NCBI GenBank assembly: GCA_910584195.1
Contig: CAJTYV010000002.1
Coordinates: 186,001-250,000, forward strand
DNA length: 64,000 nucleotides
Direction: 5' to 3'
Source: an uncultured Ruminococcus sp.
Lineage (GTDB): Bacteria > Bacillota > Clostridia > Oscillospirales > Ruminococcaceae
Shown: in pieces, positions 53,965 to 62,174 of the stretch
How the letters are laid out: each line of letters starts with the position of its first letter
Numbering within the stretch: the first letter of the stretch is position 1
Position numbers and translations under genes: made by a program
The notes under the pieces: generated by a model
Databases searched by the model: none
Told to the model about the DNA's origin: nothing
The model's input: the letters and a program-made list of their open reading frames with translations, nothing else

Positions 53965-55124
53965 TACAATACCGCCTTTATTGCTGCATATATTACGCAA
54001 AGTATAGCAACTGCCGAATAGGGAAATGTTTTTGCCGCTTGTATTATACGTTTGCCAAAAGTCATATCCGAAACATATACGGCAAGCTTAGTTCTGCGTT
54101 TTTTCAGTGACATACGATAAAATGCAAGTCCCACTGAACCAAGTACAACTACAGAAGCCATAAAAAGATTACGCATAAGCGGCATATTGTCAGAACTGTC
54201 AGTTTCTATCAGAGTCAATGCCAAAGTATACATTTTATACACAACGTTTACCGAGATAGCCGTAAAAATCGAACCGCTTGAAAGCATTCCATAGCATCCG
54301 ACCAAGGTTATGAAAAATATGACAGGCATCAAACGAAAATCCTGAGTAAGAAGCGCGGCGGTAAATGAAGTGATTATCATAGCAAAGGGGTCGCCGAATT
54401 GCCTTAATACAGTAAACGCTGCTCCACAGAAAAGCAGCTGAGCGATAATAGGACTTACAATAACATCAAAAACAGTATACAAAACAAACTCAAATTGGTT
54501 CCAAAGTGCAACATCCGCTCCGCTTGAAGCGAAAAAAGTCACAATTTCTTTACTTTCAGTAGAATATGCAGTCGAAACACTTGTGCCGACACATACTAAA
54601 AAAGCAAGGGATATTGCTCCGACAAGAGCTGATGTATTATTCATTTTCCCCATAATCTCCGCTTTGAACGGAACCTTAAATTTAAAATGCAAATACATCA
54701 TCGGGATAACCGACTTCATTATTCCGAGAATTACAAGAGTAAGGGCAACCTCGTGACAGCCGCCGTATATAATTGAAGTTGAAAAATTTGTATGTATATC
54801 AATACCTATGAAACTCATAAGCGATACAATGATTTTAGAAATAAGATCGTCAAAGACTATCCACATAAGCGCAGCTATACCCAAAACAAAAAAAATATTG
54901 GAAAGAGTCTTTTTTTCAACATATTCTAAAGAATCGTCAATAAAACCTCTTCCGTCCACATATATACTTTCACGTTCATTTTTTTCAAACTTAAAAGCAT
55001 ATATATTGTCTCTTCGTTTGCGCCAGCTGCGAAATTTTTCATTATATTCATCATTTTGGGTTGAATAATCAAATTCATCTATTACGTTAATTATACCTTT
55101 TTTGTCAGTTTTCTCGTCTATCAA
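53964..55124 (-). CDS. Multipass membrane protein resembling an inactive CPBP-type protease
   Basis: 386 residues from TTG 55124 with AGGAGG upstream. A soluble N-terminus (1-70) precedes about 8 membrane helices. The part around residue 240 (SPIIAQLLFCGAAFTVLRQFG) followed by SGSIFTAISVNVVYK has the layout of CPBP/Abi intramembrane proteases, but the EExxxR motif reads AQLLFC and the catalytic His positions are not seen. If related, it is a non-catalytic member. The function is unknown. Confidence 0.55.
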   Translation of the reverse strand: MIDEKTDKKGIINVIDEFDYSTQNDEYNEKFRSWRKRRDNIYAFKFEKNERESIYVDGRGFIDDSLEYVEKKTLSNIFFVLGIAALMWIVFDDLISKIIVSLMSFIGIDIHTNFSTSIIYGGCHEVALTLVILGIMKSVIPMMYLHFKFKVPFKAEIMGKMNNTSALVGAISLAFLVCVGTSVSTAYSTESKEIVTFFASSGADVALWNQFEFVLYTVFDVIVSPIIAQLLFCGAAFTVLRQFGDPFAMIITSFTAALLTQDFRLMPVIFFITLVGCYGMLSSGSIFTAISVNVVYKMYTLALTLIETDSSDNMPLMRNLFMASVVVLGSVGLAFYRMSLKKRRTKLAVYVSDMTFGKRIIQAAKTFPYSAVAILCVIYAAIKAVL

Positions 55125-55153
55125 GTCATCGCCTCCTATTCGGCAAATTATTA

Positions 55154-55316
55154 GGATCTGTATTCATAAAGGAAGCAGTGCGAATTTTCGAGCATAATTT
55201 AGCTTAAATCAAAGAAAAAAATGAAAGAATACTGTCATATTGTAAACTTTTCAGTGCTCAGTCATCATCCAAAATTACCAAAGGGACTTACCAGATTATC
55301 CTATGAACACAGATTT
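55154..55316. mobile_element. MITE-like element, divergent copy
   Basis: Ends GGATCTGTATTCATA and CTATGAACACAGATTT are inverted repeats flanked by TTA on both sides (55151-55153, 55317-55319). GTGCGAATTTTCGAGCATAATTT near the left end is nearly identical to the element at 43433. The rest has drifted. Confidence 0.65.
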
Positions 55317-55328
55317 TTATACTTGATT

Positions 55329-55410
55329 TAAGATCTGCTTTCAACAAGCAGATGTCAATAAGCTGATTCCGTACTCCGGCTGAATTCAAGGGTAGATAAG
55401 CGCCGTCAGT
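55329..55410 (+). repeat. Structured intergenic repeat, copy E (degenerate)
   Basis: Hairpin 1 is kept and extended (ATCTGCTT-tcaac-AAGCAGAT). The later part (GATTCCG...CTGAATTC, GATAAGCGCCG) is a drifted form of hairpin 3 and the GATGTTCGCCGC segment. The remaining sequence to 55530 is AT-rich with no recognised feature. Confidence 0.5.
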
Positions 55411-55535
55411 GTTTATATTTTATAACAATCCATTATAATATTTTATCATATTTTTAAGGATTTTATGTTATTATTTGCAAAATTTATAATTAATTTTCAG
55501 TGAATTGAAACATATATATAATTAAATTGCAGAAA

Positions 55536-55565
55536 AAAGAACTGCACCCGAAAGCACAGTTCTTT
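55536..55565 (-). terminator. Terminator after rplL
   Basis: AAAGAACTG pairs with CAGTTCTTT; on the minus strand TTTTTT follows. Confidence 0.85.
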
Positions 55566-55611
55566 GATTAAGTAATCTTAACCGCATGCAAAAGCATGTA
55601 CGCCGTAAAAA

Positions 55612-55983
55612 TTACTTGATTTCGATTGTAGCGCCTGCTGCCTCGAACTTTTCCTTAAGCTCGTTAGCCTCAGCCTCTGAAACGCCTTCCTTGATTGCCT
55701 TAGGAGCAGACTCAACAACTTCCTTAGCCTCCTTAAGACCAAGACCGAGAGCTTCCTTAGCGCACTTGATAACAGCCATCTTAGCATCGCCGAATGATGT
55801 GAGAACTACATCGAACTCTGTCTTAGCAGCCTCAGCAGCGCCTGCGCCGCCGGCAGCGGGAGCAGCAGCTACCATTGCTGTTACGCCGAACTCCTCCTGA
55901 ATTGCGTCTACAAGCTCAGCAAGCTCGAGAACGGAAAGAGTCTTGATTTCTTCTACAAAATTAGTGATCTTCTCTGAAGCCAT
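55612..55983 (-). CDS. rplL: 50S ribosomal protein L7/L12
   Basis: 123 residues from ATG 55983 (MASEKITNF). N-terminal dimer domain, Ala/Gly-rich hinge (about 35-52), and the C-terminal factor-binding domain (FDVVLTSFGDAKMAVIKCAKE; GLGLKEAKEVVESAPKAIKEG). It forms the ribosomal stalk that recruits translation factors. Confidence 0.98.
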   Translation of the reverse strand: MASEKITNFVEEIKTLSVLELAELVDAIQEEFGVTAMVAAAPAAGGAGAAEAAKTEFDVVLTSFGDAKMAVIKCAKEALGLGLKEAKEVVESAPKAIKEGVSEAEANELKEKFEAAGATIEIK

Positions 55984-56061
55984 GATAATAATCTCCTTTA
56001 TAATAATTTTAGCCGAATACGGCAAACGTTTTAAGCCGACATTGAAAAACAATCAGCGAAA

Positions 56062-56574
56062 TCAGGCAGCTTCTTCTGATTTCTTGTCTGCAACTGCCTT
56101 GATAACAGCTGCAAGCTTCTGCATGGGACCCTGGAGAGAGCCAACCAGCTGAGCGAGCAGAACATCCTTTGAAGGGATCTTGGAAAGAGCGATAACTCCT
56201 GCCTGATCGTAAACTTCACCCTCAACGTAGCCTGCTTTCAGATTAAACTTTTCATCGCCTGACTTCTCAGAAAATTTACCGAGAATACGAGCGGGAGCAG
56301 TCTGATCGTCGTTTGAAAGAGCGATAGCGGTAGTTCCGTTAAGAACCTCCTCAAATCCCTCAATACCACAGTTTTTGAAAGCACGGAGAAGCATGGTGTT
56401 CTTCTCAACGAAGTAATTAACGCCTGCCTCACGAAGCTCCTTTCTGAGCTTGGTGTCTTCCTCAACGGTGATGCCCTTGTAGTCAACGAGAACGCCTGAT
56501 ACGGAATTCTTGATGAGGTCTGTGAGCTGCTCAACCTTAGCCTTCTTAGCTTCGAGAACTGCATTGCTTGGCAT
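56062..56574 (-). CDS. rplJ: 50S ribosomal protein L10
   Basis: 170 residues. Conserved segments VLVDYKGITVEEDTKLRKELREAGV and KNTMLLRAF near the N-terminus; the C-terminal helix that binds L7/L12 follows. It has the ribosome site GGAGGTG. It heads the rplJ-rplL operon behind an L10 leader. Confidence 0.97.
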   Translation of the reverse strand: MPSNAVLEAKKAKVEQLTDLIKNSVSGVLVDYKGITVEEDTKLRKELREAGVNYFVEKNTMLLRAFKNCGIEGFEEVLNGTTAIALSNDDQTAPARILGKFSEKSGDEKFNLKAGYVEGEVYDQAGVIALSKIPSKDVLLAQLVGSLQGPMQKLAAVIKAVADKKSEEAA

Positions 56575-56613
56575 GTGTATTCACCTCCGAATTATTTTTA
56601 TCGTATCCGGAGC

Positions 56614-56649
56614 AATAAAAAGTCCTTTCCCGACAGCACGGAAAAGGAC
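56614..56649 (-). terminator. Terminator in the L10 leader
   Basis: On the minus strand GTCCTTTTCC-gtgctgtc-GGGAAAGGAC is followed by TTTTTATT, between the L10-binding leader and rplJ. Attenuation of the operon is the likely use. Confidence 0.8.
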
Positions 56650-56658
56650 AATGATAAT

Positions 56659-56725
56659 TCTATCAATTGCACTCCTCGGCGGGACTTAAAGCCTTTCGGC
56701 ACTGCCTGCTGTCTTTAGAATACGA
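56659..56725 (-). promoter_or_regulatory. L10 leader (ribosomal protein autoregulatory RNA)
   Basis: On the minus strand AGACAGCAGGCAG, GAAAGGCTTTAAGTCCCGCCGAGGAG has the L10-leader layout, directly upstream of rplJ. L10 (with L12) should bind and repress its own operon. Confidence 0.85.
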
Positions 56726-56748
56726 TATTTGCTGAAATCAGCTTAATT

Positions 56749-56777
56749 ATTATATCACATATTCAAAAGCTTGTCAA
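56749..56777 (-). promoter_or_regulatory. rplJL promoter
   Basis: TTGACA (56772-56777), 17 bp, TATAAT (56749-56754) on the minus strand. Confidence 0.85.
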
Positions 56778-56815
56778 GAGCATTTTAAAAATTTTTTATT
56801 TTCATAAATTCTCCC

Positions 56816-56844
56816 TTGCTATTTTTCGGAAAATATGGTATAAT
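56816..56844 (+). promoter_or_regulatory. polA promoter
   Basis: TTGCTA (56816-56821), 17 bp, TATAAT (56839-56844). A small hairpin CTCCG/CGGAG with six T residues follows at 56853-56882. Confidence 0.75.
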
Positions 56845-56902
56845 AAAAAGTGTCTCCGGATAATGATACGGAGGATTTTTTAGATTGAACCGAGGGATTT
56901 TT

Positions 56903-59437
56903 ATGAGATTGCTTGCTATTGATGGAAACAGTATTTTGAATCGTGCGTTTTACGGTATAAAGCTGCTTTCTAATAAAAAAGGCGTTTTTACCAACGCTGT
57001 TTTTGGGTTTATGAATATATATCTGAAAAATTTTAATGACGTCAAACCTGATTCCGTTGCAGTTGCATTCGATCTCAGAACCCCTACATTCCGACATAAG
57101 GCGGCAGAATATTATAAAGCTAACCGCAAGGGAATGCCCCCTGAGCTCGCGCAGCAGCTTCCGATAGTAAAGGAACTGCTTACGTTTATGGGAGTTAAAG
57201 TTGTTGAATGCGAGGGATACGAGGCAGACGATATTCTCGGTACGCTGTCAAAAAGCTGCACCGAAAATAACGACCAATGCTTCGTATTGACGGGTGACAG
57301 AGACAGCTTACAGCTTGCTGATAAAAATGTTACAATTCTTCTTGCAACCAACAAGGAAACTATCCGATACACTCCTGAACGATTTTTCGAGGACTACGGC
57401 TTTGAGCCTATTAGACTTATCGACCTTAAAGCCCTTATGGGCGACAGCTCCGACAATATCCCCGGAGTTGCGGGAATCGGCGAAAAAACGGCTTCTGCCC
57501 TTATTAAAGAATATGGAACAATTGAGAATCTGTATGAAAATTACGCCGCTTCCTCTCTGACTAAGGGAGTTAAATCTAAACTTGAAAAAGGAACTGATTC
57601 AGCAAAGGAAAGCAAATGGCTTGCAACTATAGTCCGTAATGCTCCTATAGAAAGCAAAATCGAATCATATAAATTAAGTACGCCCGATACGGCGGGATTA
57701 AGCAGACTTCTTACAGAGCTTGAAATGTATAAACTTTTGGATAAACTCAATTTATCGTCATCTGCGGCAGAATCTGCTCCCGAGCTTGAGATAGACAAAT
57801 ATGTCCCGTTGGAATTGTCGGAGGGCGTTCTTACAGATGAAATAATTGAAACTTTTAAAAATGTGTGCTACTTGTTTGACGGCGTAAAATTAAGCATTCT
57901 TAGCGATTCAATGGTGTACACTTCTGATTCGGAAGAACTTATTCTGCGTTTTTTTGCTTCAAACTGCGAAAAAGTTACTACGGGAGCAAAGCCTCATTAT
58001 CGTTGGGTAATGGCACACAAAGGAAATCTGTTTAATTTGAAAACCGACTGTGAGATTTGCGGCTATCTGCTGAATACAGCGGCAACTGACTATACGACAG
58101 AGAAGCTCTGCGGAGAATATGGAGTTCACTACTACGGCGAAAACGGAGAGTTTGCTGAACTTGCATCACTTTATGGACTTTCTAAGAAACTGCGCAATGT
58201 TATTGAAAACGAAGGTATGACTGCGCTTCTGGAAAACATAGAAATGCCTCTTACGGAGGTTTTAGCGTCTATGGAACATATCGGAGTCGGCATTACAAAA
58301 GACGGAGTCAGAAAATTCGGTAAATACCTTAGTGAAATGATTGAAGAAACTCAACAGATGATTTTTGATGACGCAGGTCACGAATTCAACATTTCTTCTC
58401 CGAAACAATTGGGTACGGTGCTCTTTGAAGAAATCGGTCTTCCGGCAAAAAAGAAAACAAAAAGCGGATATTCAACCAATGCTGAGGTTTTGGAGGAACT
58501 CAGAAACCTCTCTCCTATTGTTGACAATGTTTTAAAATACAGACAGTATACAAAATTGAATTCGACCTACGTCACCGGACTGCTTGAAAAAGTCGCTGAG
58601 GACGGCAGAATACACACTTGTTTCCGTCAGACCGAAACAAGAACGGGCAGAATTTCTTCCACAGAACCCAATTTGCAAAACATTCCCGTCCGCACGAAGC
58701 TTGGCGCAGAAATGCGTAAATTCTTCACCGCGGACAACGGAAAAGTCCTGATCGATGCAGATTACAGCCAGATCGAGCTGCGCGTCATGGCTCATTTATG
58801 CGGCGATGACAACATGATCTCGGCGTTCACTTCGGGAGAGGATATTCACACCTCTACAGCCGCACAGGTCTTTGATATGCCTTCAATAATGGTCACTCCC
58901 GAAATGCGAAGCGCCGCAAAAGCTGTTAATTTCGGCATAATTTACGGCATCGGTCCGTTTTCGCTGTCAAAAGATCTTGGTATCTCGGTAGCTAAAGCTA
59001 AAAAATATATTTCGGATTATCTTGCTAAGTACCCAAAGGTAAAAAAATTTATGGACGATGTAGTTGACAACGCCATGAAAACAGGTACGGTAACTACTAT
59101 GTTCGGTCGGAAACGAACGATTCCCGAACTTTTGTCATCAAACAAAAATTTGCAGGCAACCGGCAAAAGAATAGCCATGAACACTCCTGTTCAGGGAACA
59201 GCCGCCGATCTTATAAAAATTGCAATGATAAACGTATATCGCCGTTTAAAAGCTGAAAATCTTAATGCCGAATTAATTTTACAGGTTCACGATGAGCTTA
59301 TAATAGAAGCAGATGTTTCATGCGCTGAACGCTGTGCCGAGCTGCTGAAAGAAGAAATGCTGAATGTGTATGAAATGAAAGCGCCATTATTGGCAGATGT
59401 ACACATTGGTCAAAGCTGGTATGAAGCAAAAGGCTGA
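56903..59437 (+). CDS. polA: DNA polymerase I
   Basis: 844 residues from ATG 56903 (MRLLAIDGNSILNRAFYG), preceded by GAGGG; a TTG at 56885 with GGAGG is possible. 5'-3' exonuclease domain (about 1-290: VLTGDRDSLQL, MGDSSDNIPGVAGIGEKTA), a middle domain whose 3'-5' exonuclease acidic residues are not seen, and the polymerase domain (about 470-844: DADYSQIELRVMAHL, KAVNFGIIYG, VHDELIIEA). It fills gaps in repair and removes Okazaki primers. Proofreading is probably absent. Confidence 0.96.
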   Translation: MRLLAIDGNSILNRAFYGIKLLSNKKGVFTNAVFGFMNIYLKNFNDVKPDSVAVAFDLRTPTFRHKAAEYYKANRKGMPPELAQQLPIVKELLTFMGVKVVECEGYEADDILGTLSKSCTENNDQCFVLTGDRDSLQLADKNVTILLATNKETIRYTPERFFEDYGFEPIRLIDLKALMGDSSDNIPGVAGIGEKTASALIKEYGTIENLYENYAASSLTKGVKSKLEKGTDSAKESKWLATIVRNAPIESKIESYKLSTPDTAGLSRLLTELEMYKLLDKLNLSSSAAESAPELEIDKYVPLELSEGVLTDEIIETFKNVCYLFDGVKLSILSDSMVYTSDSEELILRFFASNCEKVTTGAKPHYRWVMAHKGNLFNLKTDCEICGYLLNTAATDYTTEKLCGEYGVHYYGENGEFAELASLYGLSKKLRNVIENEGMTALLENIEMPLTEVLASMEHIGVGITKDGVRKFGKYLSEMIEETQQMIFDDAGHEFNISSPKQLGTVLFEEIGLPAKKKTKSGYSTNAEVLEELRNLSPIVDNVLKYRQYTKLNSTYVTGLLEKVAEDGRIHTCFRQTETRTGRISSTEPNLQNIPVRTKLGAEMRKFFTADNGKVLIDADYSQIELRVMAHLCGDDNMISAFTSGEDIHTSTAAQVFDMPSIMVTPEMRSAAKAVNFGIIYGIGPFSLSKDLGISVAKAKKYISDYLAKYPKVKKFMDDVVDNAMKTGTVTTMFGRKRTIPELLSSNKNLQATGKRIAMNTPVQGTAADLIKIAMINVYRRLKAENLNAELILQVHDELIIEADVSCAERCAELLKEEMLNVYEMKAPLLADVHIGQSWYEAKG

Positions 59438-59497
59438 TTTTATTGATGAAATCAGTACAATATTGCTAAACTAAATTGGAAATCAGGTGCATAAACC

Positions 59498-59824
59498 TTG
59501 CGTATATTATGTGAAAGCTGCGGAAAAAAAGTAAAAGACAGCGAAGAACGCTGTCCCATTTGCGGTCATGTACTGTACCAAAGCGTTTTTGGAAACATTT
59601 CGGAAGAAATTGAATCTGAACTGCAAAATATATCGGATTACGAGCTTAATAAAGTTAAAACAGAAATGCAGGACTCAGAAGCCAAAATGTCCTTTTATGA
59701 ATTTTGTGAATTCGCTAAAAAAGAAGCCGGCATCTTGCCTCCGATTCTGCCTAAAAGCCGAATGATGTATGAAAGTCTTTTACGCAGAGCTAAAAAAAAT
59801 TATCTGCGCAGCTTCGGAAAATGA
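59498..59824 (+). CDS. Zinc-ribbon protein, unknown function
   Basis: 108 residues from TTG 59498 (AGGTG upstream). An N-terminal zinc ribbon with two C-x2-C pairs (CESC and CPIC) is followed by a helical, charged region. It lies 9 bp before rimI. There is no known name. The TTG start is inferred because no ATG precedes the zinc ribbon. Confidence 0.65.
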   Translation: MRILCESCGKKVKDSEERCPICGHVLYQSVFGNISEEIESELQNISDYELNKVKTEMQDSEAKMSFYEFCEFAKKEAGILPPILPKSRMMYESLLRRAKKNYLRSFGK

Positions 59825-59833
59825 GGGGATCAT

Positions 59834-60292
59834 ATGCAAATTTTTCGCGCCGAAAAAAATACTGTTGACGAAATTTTTATACAGCTTTCGGAGCTTGACA
59901 AGCTGTGTGTGGGTGCAGACGGCTGGTCATCTGATTCGTTTAAATCAGAAGCCGAAAAGAAAAGCGGAATAGTACTTTATGCGACAGAAAATTTGCGTAT
60001 TATAGGTCTTGTCTGCGGCTGTTTCGGCGCAGATCAAGCGGATATTACAAGCGTTGCCGTCACCCCTGCGTACAGGAGACGTGGTATAGCGGAAAATCTT
60101 ATTAATGAATTTATACGTATTCTACCGAATATAACCGAAAGTATATTTTTAGAAGTAAGAGAATCAAATTCAGCCGCAATAACTCTGTATAAAAAACTCG
60201 GGTTTGAGCAAATATCAATAAGAAAAAGATTTTATTCACTCCCTGAAGAAAACGCTGTAATAATGAAAAAAGATTTAAATAAAGAAGGATAA
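59834..60292 (+). CDS. rimI: Ribosomal protein S18 alanine N-acetyltransferase RimI
   Basis: 152 residues, GNAT fold: ITSVAVTPAYRRRGIAENLINEF (acetyl-CoA loop) and LEVRESNSAAITLYKKLGFEQ. The gene sits 2 bp before tsaD, the usual place of rimI in bacteria. It acetylates the N-terminus of ribosomal protein S18. Confidence 0.9.
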   Translation: MQIFRAEKNTVDEIFIQLSELDKLCVGADGWSSDSFKSEAEKKSGIVLYATENLRIIGLVCGCFGADQADITSVAVTPAYRRRGIAENLINEFIRILPNITESIFLEVRESNSAAITLYKKLGFEQISIRKRFYSLPEENAVIMKKDLNKEG

Positions 60293-60294
60293 AA

Positions 60295-61305
60295 ATGCTG
60301 ATCTTAGGAATTGAAAGCTCATGTGATGAAACCGCGGCAAGCGTCTGCGAGGATTTTCGCACGATAAAATCATCCGTTATTTCAACACAGATAGAAGAAC
60401 ATAAAAAATATGGCGGTGTTGTTCCGGAAATCGCATCGCGCCGTCATTGCGAAAATATTTTGCAGGTCACAAGACAGGCTCTTGACGATGCCGGCATATC
60501 TCTGAACGATCTGGACGGAATAGCTGTAACATACGCTCCGGGACTTATCGGCGCGCTTTTGGTGGGAGTTAATTTTGCCAAATCGCTCGCCTTTGCTGCG
60601 GAAAAACCGCTTATCCCGGTTCACCATATCGCAGGTCATATTGCGGCTAATTACTTATGCCACCGGGAACTTGAACCGCCTTATCTCTGTATTGTGGCAA
60701 GCGGTGCGCACAGCCACCTTATTGAAGTATTGAGCTACACAAAATTTCGAGTAATAGGCAGAACCCGTGATGATGCGGCAGGTGAATGCTTCGACAAATG
60801 TGCAAGAGCAATGGGTTTTCCTTATCCAGGCGGAATTCACGTTGATAAAGCCGCCCAAAACGGCGATCCTACGGCGTTTAAGCTTCCTCACCCTGCCGTT
60901 GCGGGAACGGAATTTGACTTTAGCTTTTCGGGACTTAAAACATCTGTGATCAATATGCTTCATCATGCAAACCAAAAAGGCGAAACAATTGACAAAAACG
61001 ATTTGTCCGCAAGCATTCAGTCAACTATTTCCGAAATAATCACCGAAAAAACAATTCTTGCCGCTGAACGTTACGGATACAAAAAAATCGCTTTAGCAGG
61101 AGGCGTTTCTGCAAATTCAGGAGTTCGCGCTGCGCTGTCGGCGGCATGCGGCAAGCGGGGATTTGATTTCTACATGCCTGATCTCAATCTTTGCGGTGAT
61201 AACGGAGCTATGATAGCATGTCAGGGAAGCTATAATCTCTCTGCCGGAATTACTGCTGATGAAAGTCTTAACGCCGTTGCCACCATGTCGATGGACGACA
61301 TCTAA
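60295..61305 (+). CDS. tsaD: tRNA threonylcarbamoyladenosine synthase subunit TsaD
   Basis: 336 residues. ASKHA fold: LGIESSCDETAASVC at the N-terminus, the metal pair in HHIAGHIAANYL, and ALAGGVSANSGVRAAL. With TsaB and TsaE it transfers the threonylcarbamoyl group to A37 of ANN-reading tRNAs. TsaB and TsaE are not in this window. Confidence 0.97.
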   Translation: MLILGIESSCDETAASVCEDFRTIKSSVISTQIEEHKKYGGVVPEIASRRHCENILQVTRQALDDAGISLNDLDGIAVTYAPGLIGALLVGVNFAKSLAFAAEKPLIPVHHIAGHIAANYLCHRELEPPYLCIVASGAHSHLIEVLSYTKFRVIGRTRDDAAGECFDKCARAMGFPYPGGIHVDKAAQNGDPTAFKLPHPAVAGTEFDFSFSGLKTSVINMLHHANQKGETIDKNDLSASIQSTISEIITEKTILAAERYGYKKIALAGGVSANSGVRAALSAACGKRGFDFYMPDLNLCGDNGAMIACQGSYNLSAGITADESLNAVATMSMDDI

Positions 61306-61333
61306 ATATGCCAAATTTACACAGGAGAACAAA

Positions 61334-62041
61334 ATGAAAAAAATTATATCATTCCTTATTGCAGTTTCGTTTGTTACAGGACTTTGCTCCTGCTCTGAAA
61401 AATCGGATTCAAAAGTCGGCGAAAATTCTTCGCGAATCAGCACAGCTCCACTTGATCCCGAACTTATAGGTACTTGGATGAACGATCTTAACGGATACAA
61501 ATTCGGTGAAAACCGAAAGGTCAGCCTTGTTGTCGACTATTCCGAGAGCGCACATTTTACTCCAGACGGCGCATTTCAGACAATGAACGCTCTTATTCCA
61601 AAGGGAAACGTTGATTACGACGGCAATCGAATATACGTCACAAATACGGCTTACAGCGAGGAATACAGTGAAGATCTGACTTCAGTGCTTATAGATATGG
61701 TTCGGCTTGACGAAAATAATACGGAAACTTTCGATGGTCATTATCATATTCTTGGAGGTGTTGCTACAGACGTTCTTGCAAACCAGCTTGGATTTGCTCC
61801 CGGAAAATTATATTTTGAGGCTGATATTGAGGGAGAAAAGCTTACTATTTATATGGTAGATTGTTTCGACTATGAAATTGTCGATGGAAAAATTGACATT
61901 TTCAGCGATCTACTGAACTATATAGATGAATCGGCAACCGCATTATCATACGATTATACAATAGATAACGATACTCTGAACATGACCCTCCAAGGAATTG
62001 AAAACGTCACAACGGAGGTTTACAGCAGGATAGAGGACTGA
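61334..62041 (+). CDS. Lipoprotein, unknown function
   Basis: 235 residues from ATG 61334 (AGGAGA upstream). Lipobox VTGLCSC (Cys about 17-19). Then LDPELIGTWMNDLNGYKFGE and a beta-rich body, like the small lipocalin-type 'DUF-with-GTW' lipoproteins, with no named family certain. It follows tsaD by 28 bp. Confidence 0.6.
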   Translation: MKKIISFLIAVSFVTGLCSCSEKSDSKVGENSSRISTAPLDPELIGTWMNDLNGYKFGENRKVSLVVDYSESAHFTPDGAFQTMNALIPKGNVDYDGNRIYVTNTAYSEEYSEDLTSVLIDMVRLDENNTETFDGHYHILGGVATDVLANQLGFAPGKLYFEADIEGEKLTIYMVDCFDYEIVDGKIDIFSDLLNYIDESATALSYDYTIDNDTLNMTLQGIENVTTEVYSRIED

Positions 62042-62135
62042 TAGCCTGCTGCACATAAACCGCTTAGCGTATATTTGCCTCTTCGGCGATTTATACGATA
62101 ATACCTGCGCATGAAAGTTATTGCAGACGATAACT

Positions 62136-62174
62136 CATAAAGGCGTCAGGAGCGCTTTGTACGGTGTTGTCTTA
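62136..62174 (+). repeat. Short repeat shared with the second module of copy D
   Basis: AAAGGCGTCAGGAGCGCTTT and the following GTACGGTGTTG match, with a few changes, the minus strand at about 24165-24204. It overlaps the C-terminal codons of ylbJ. Confidence 0.5.
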
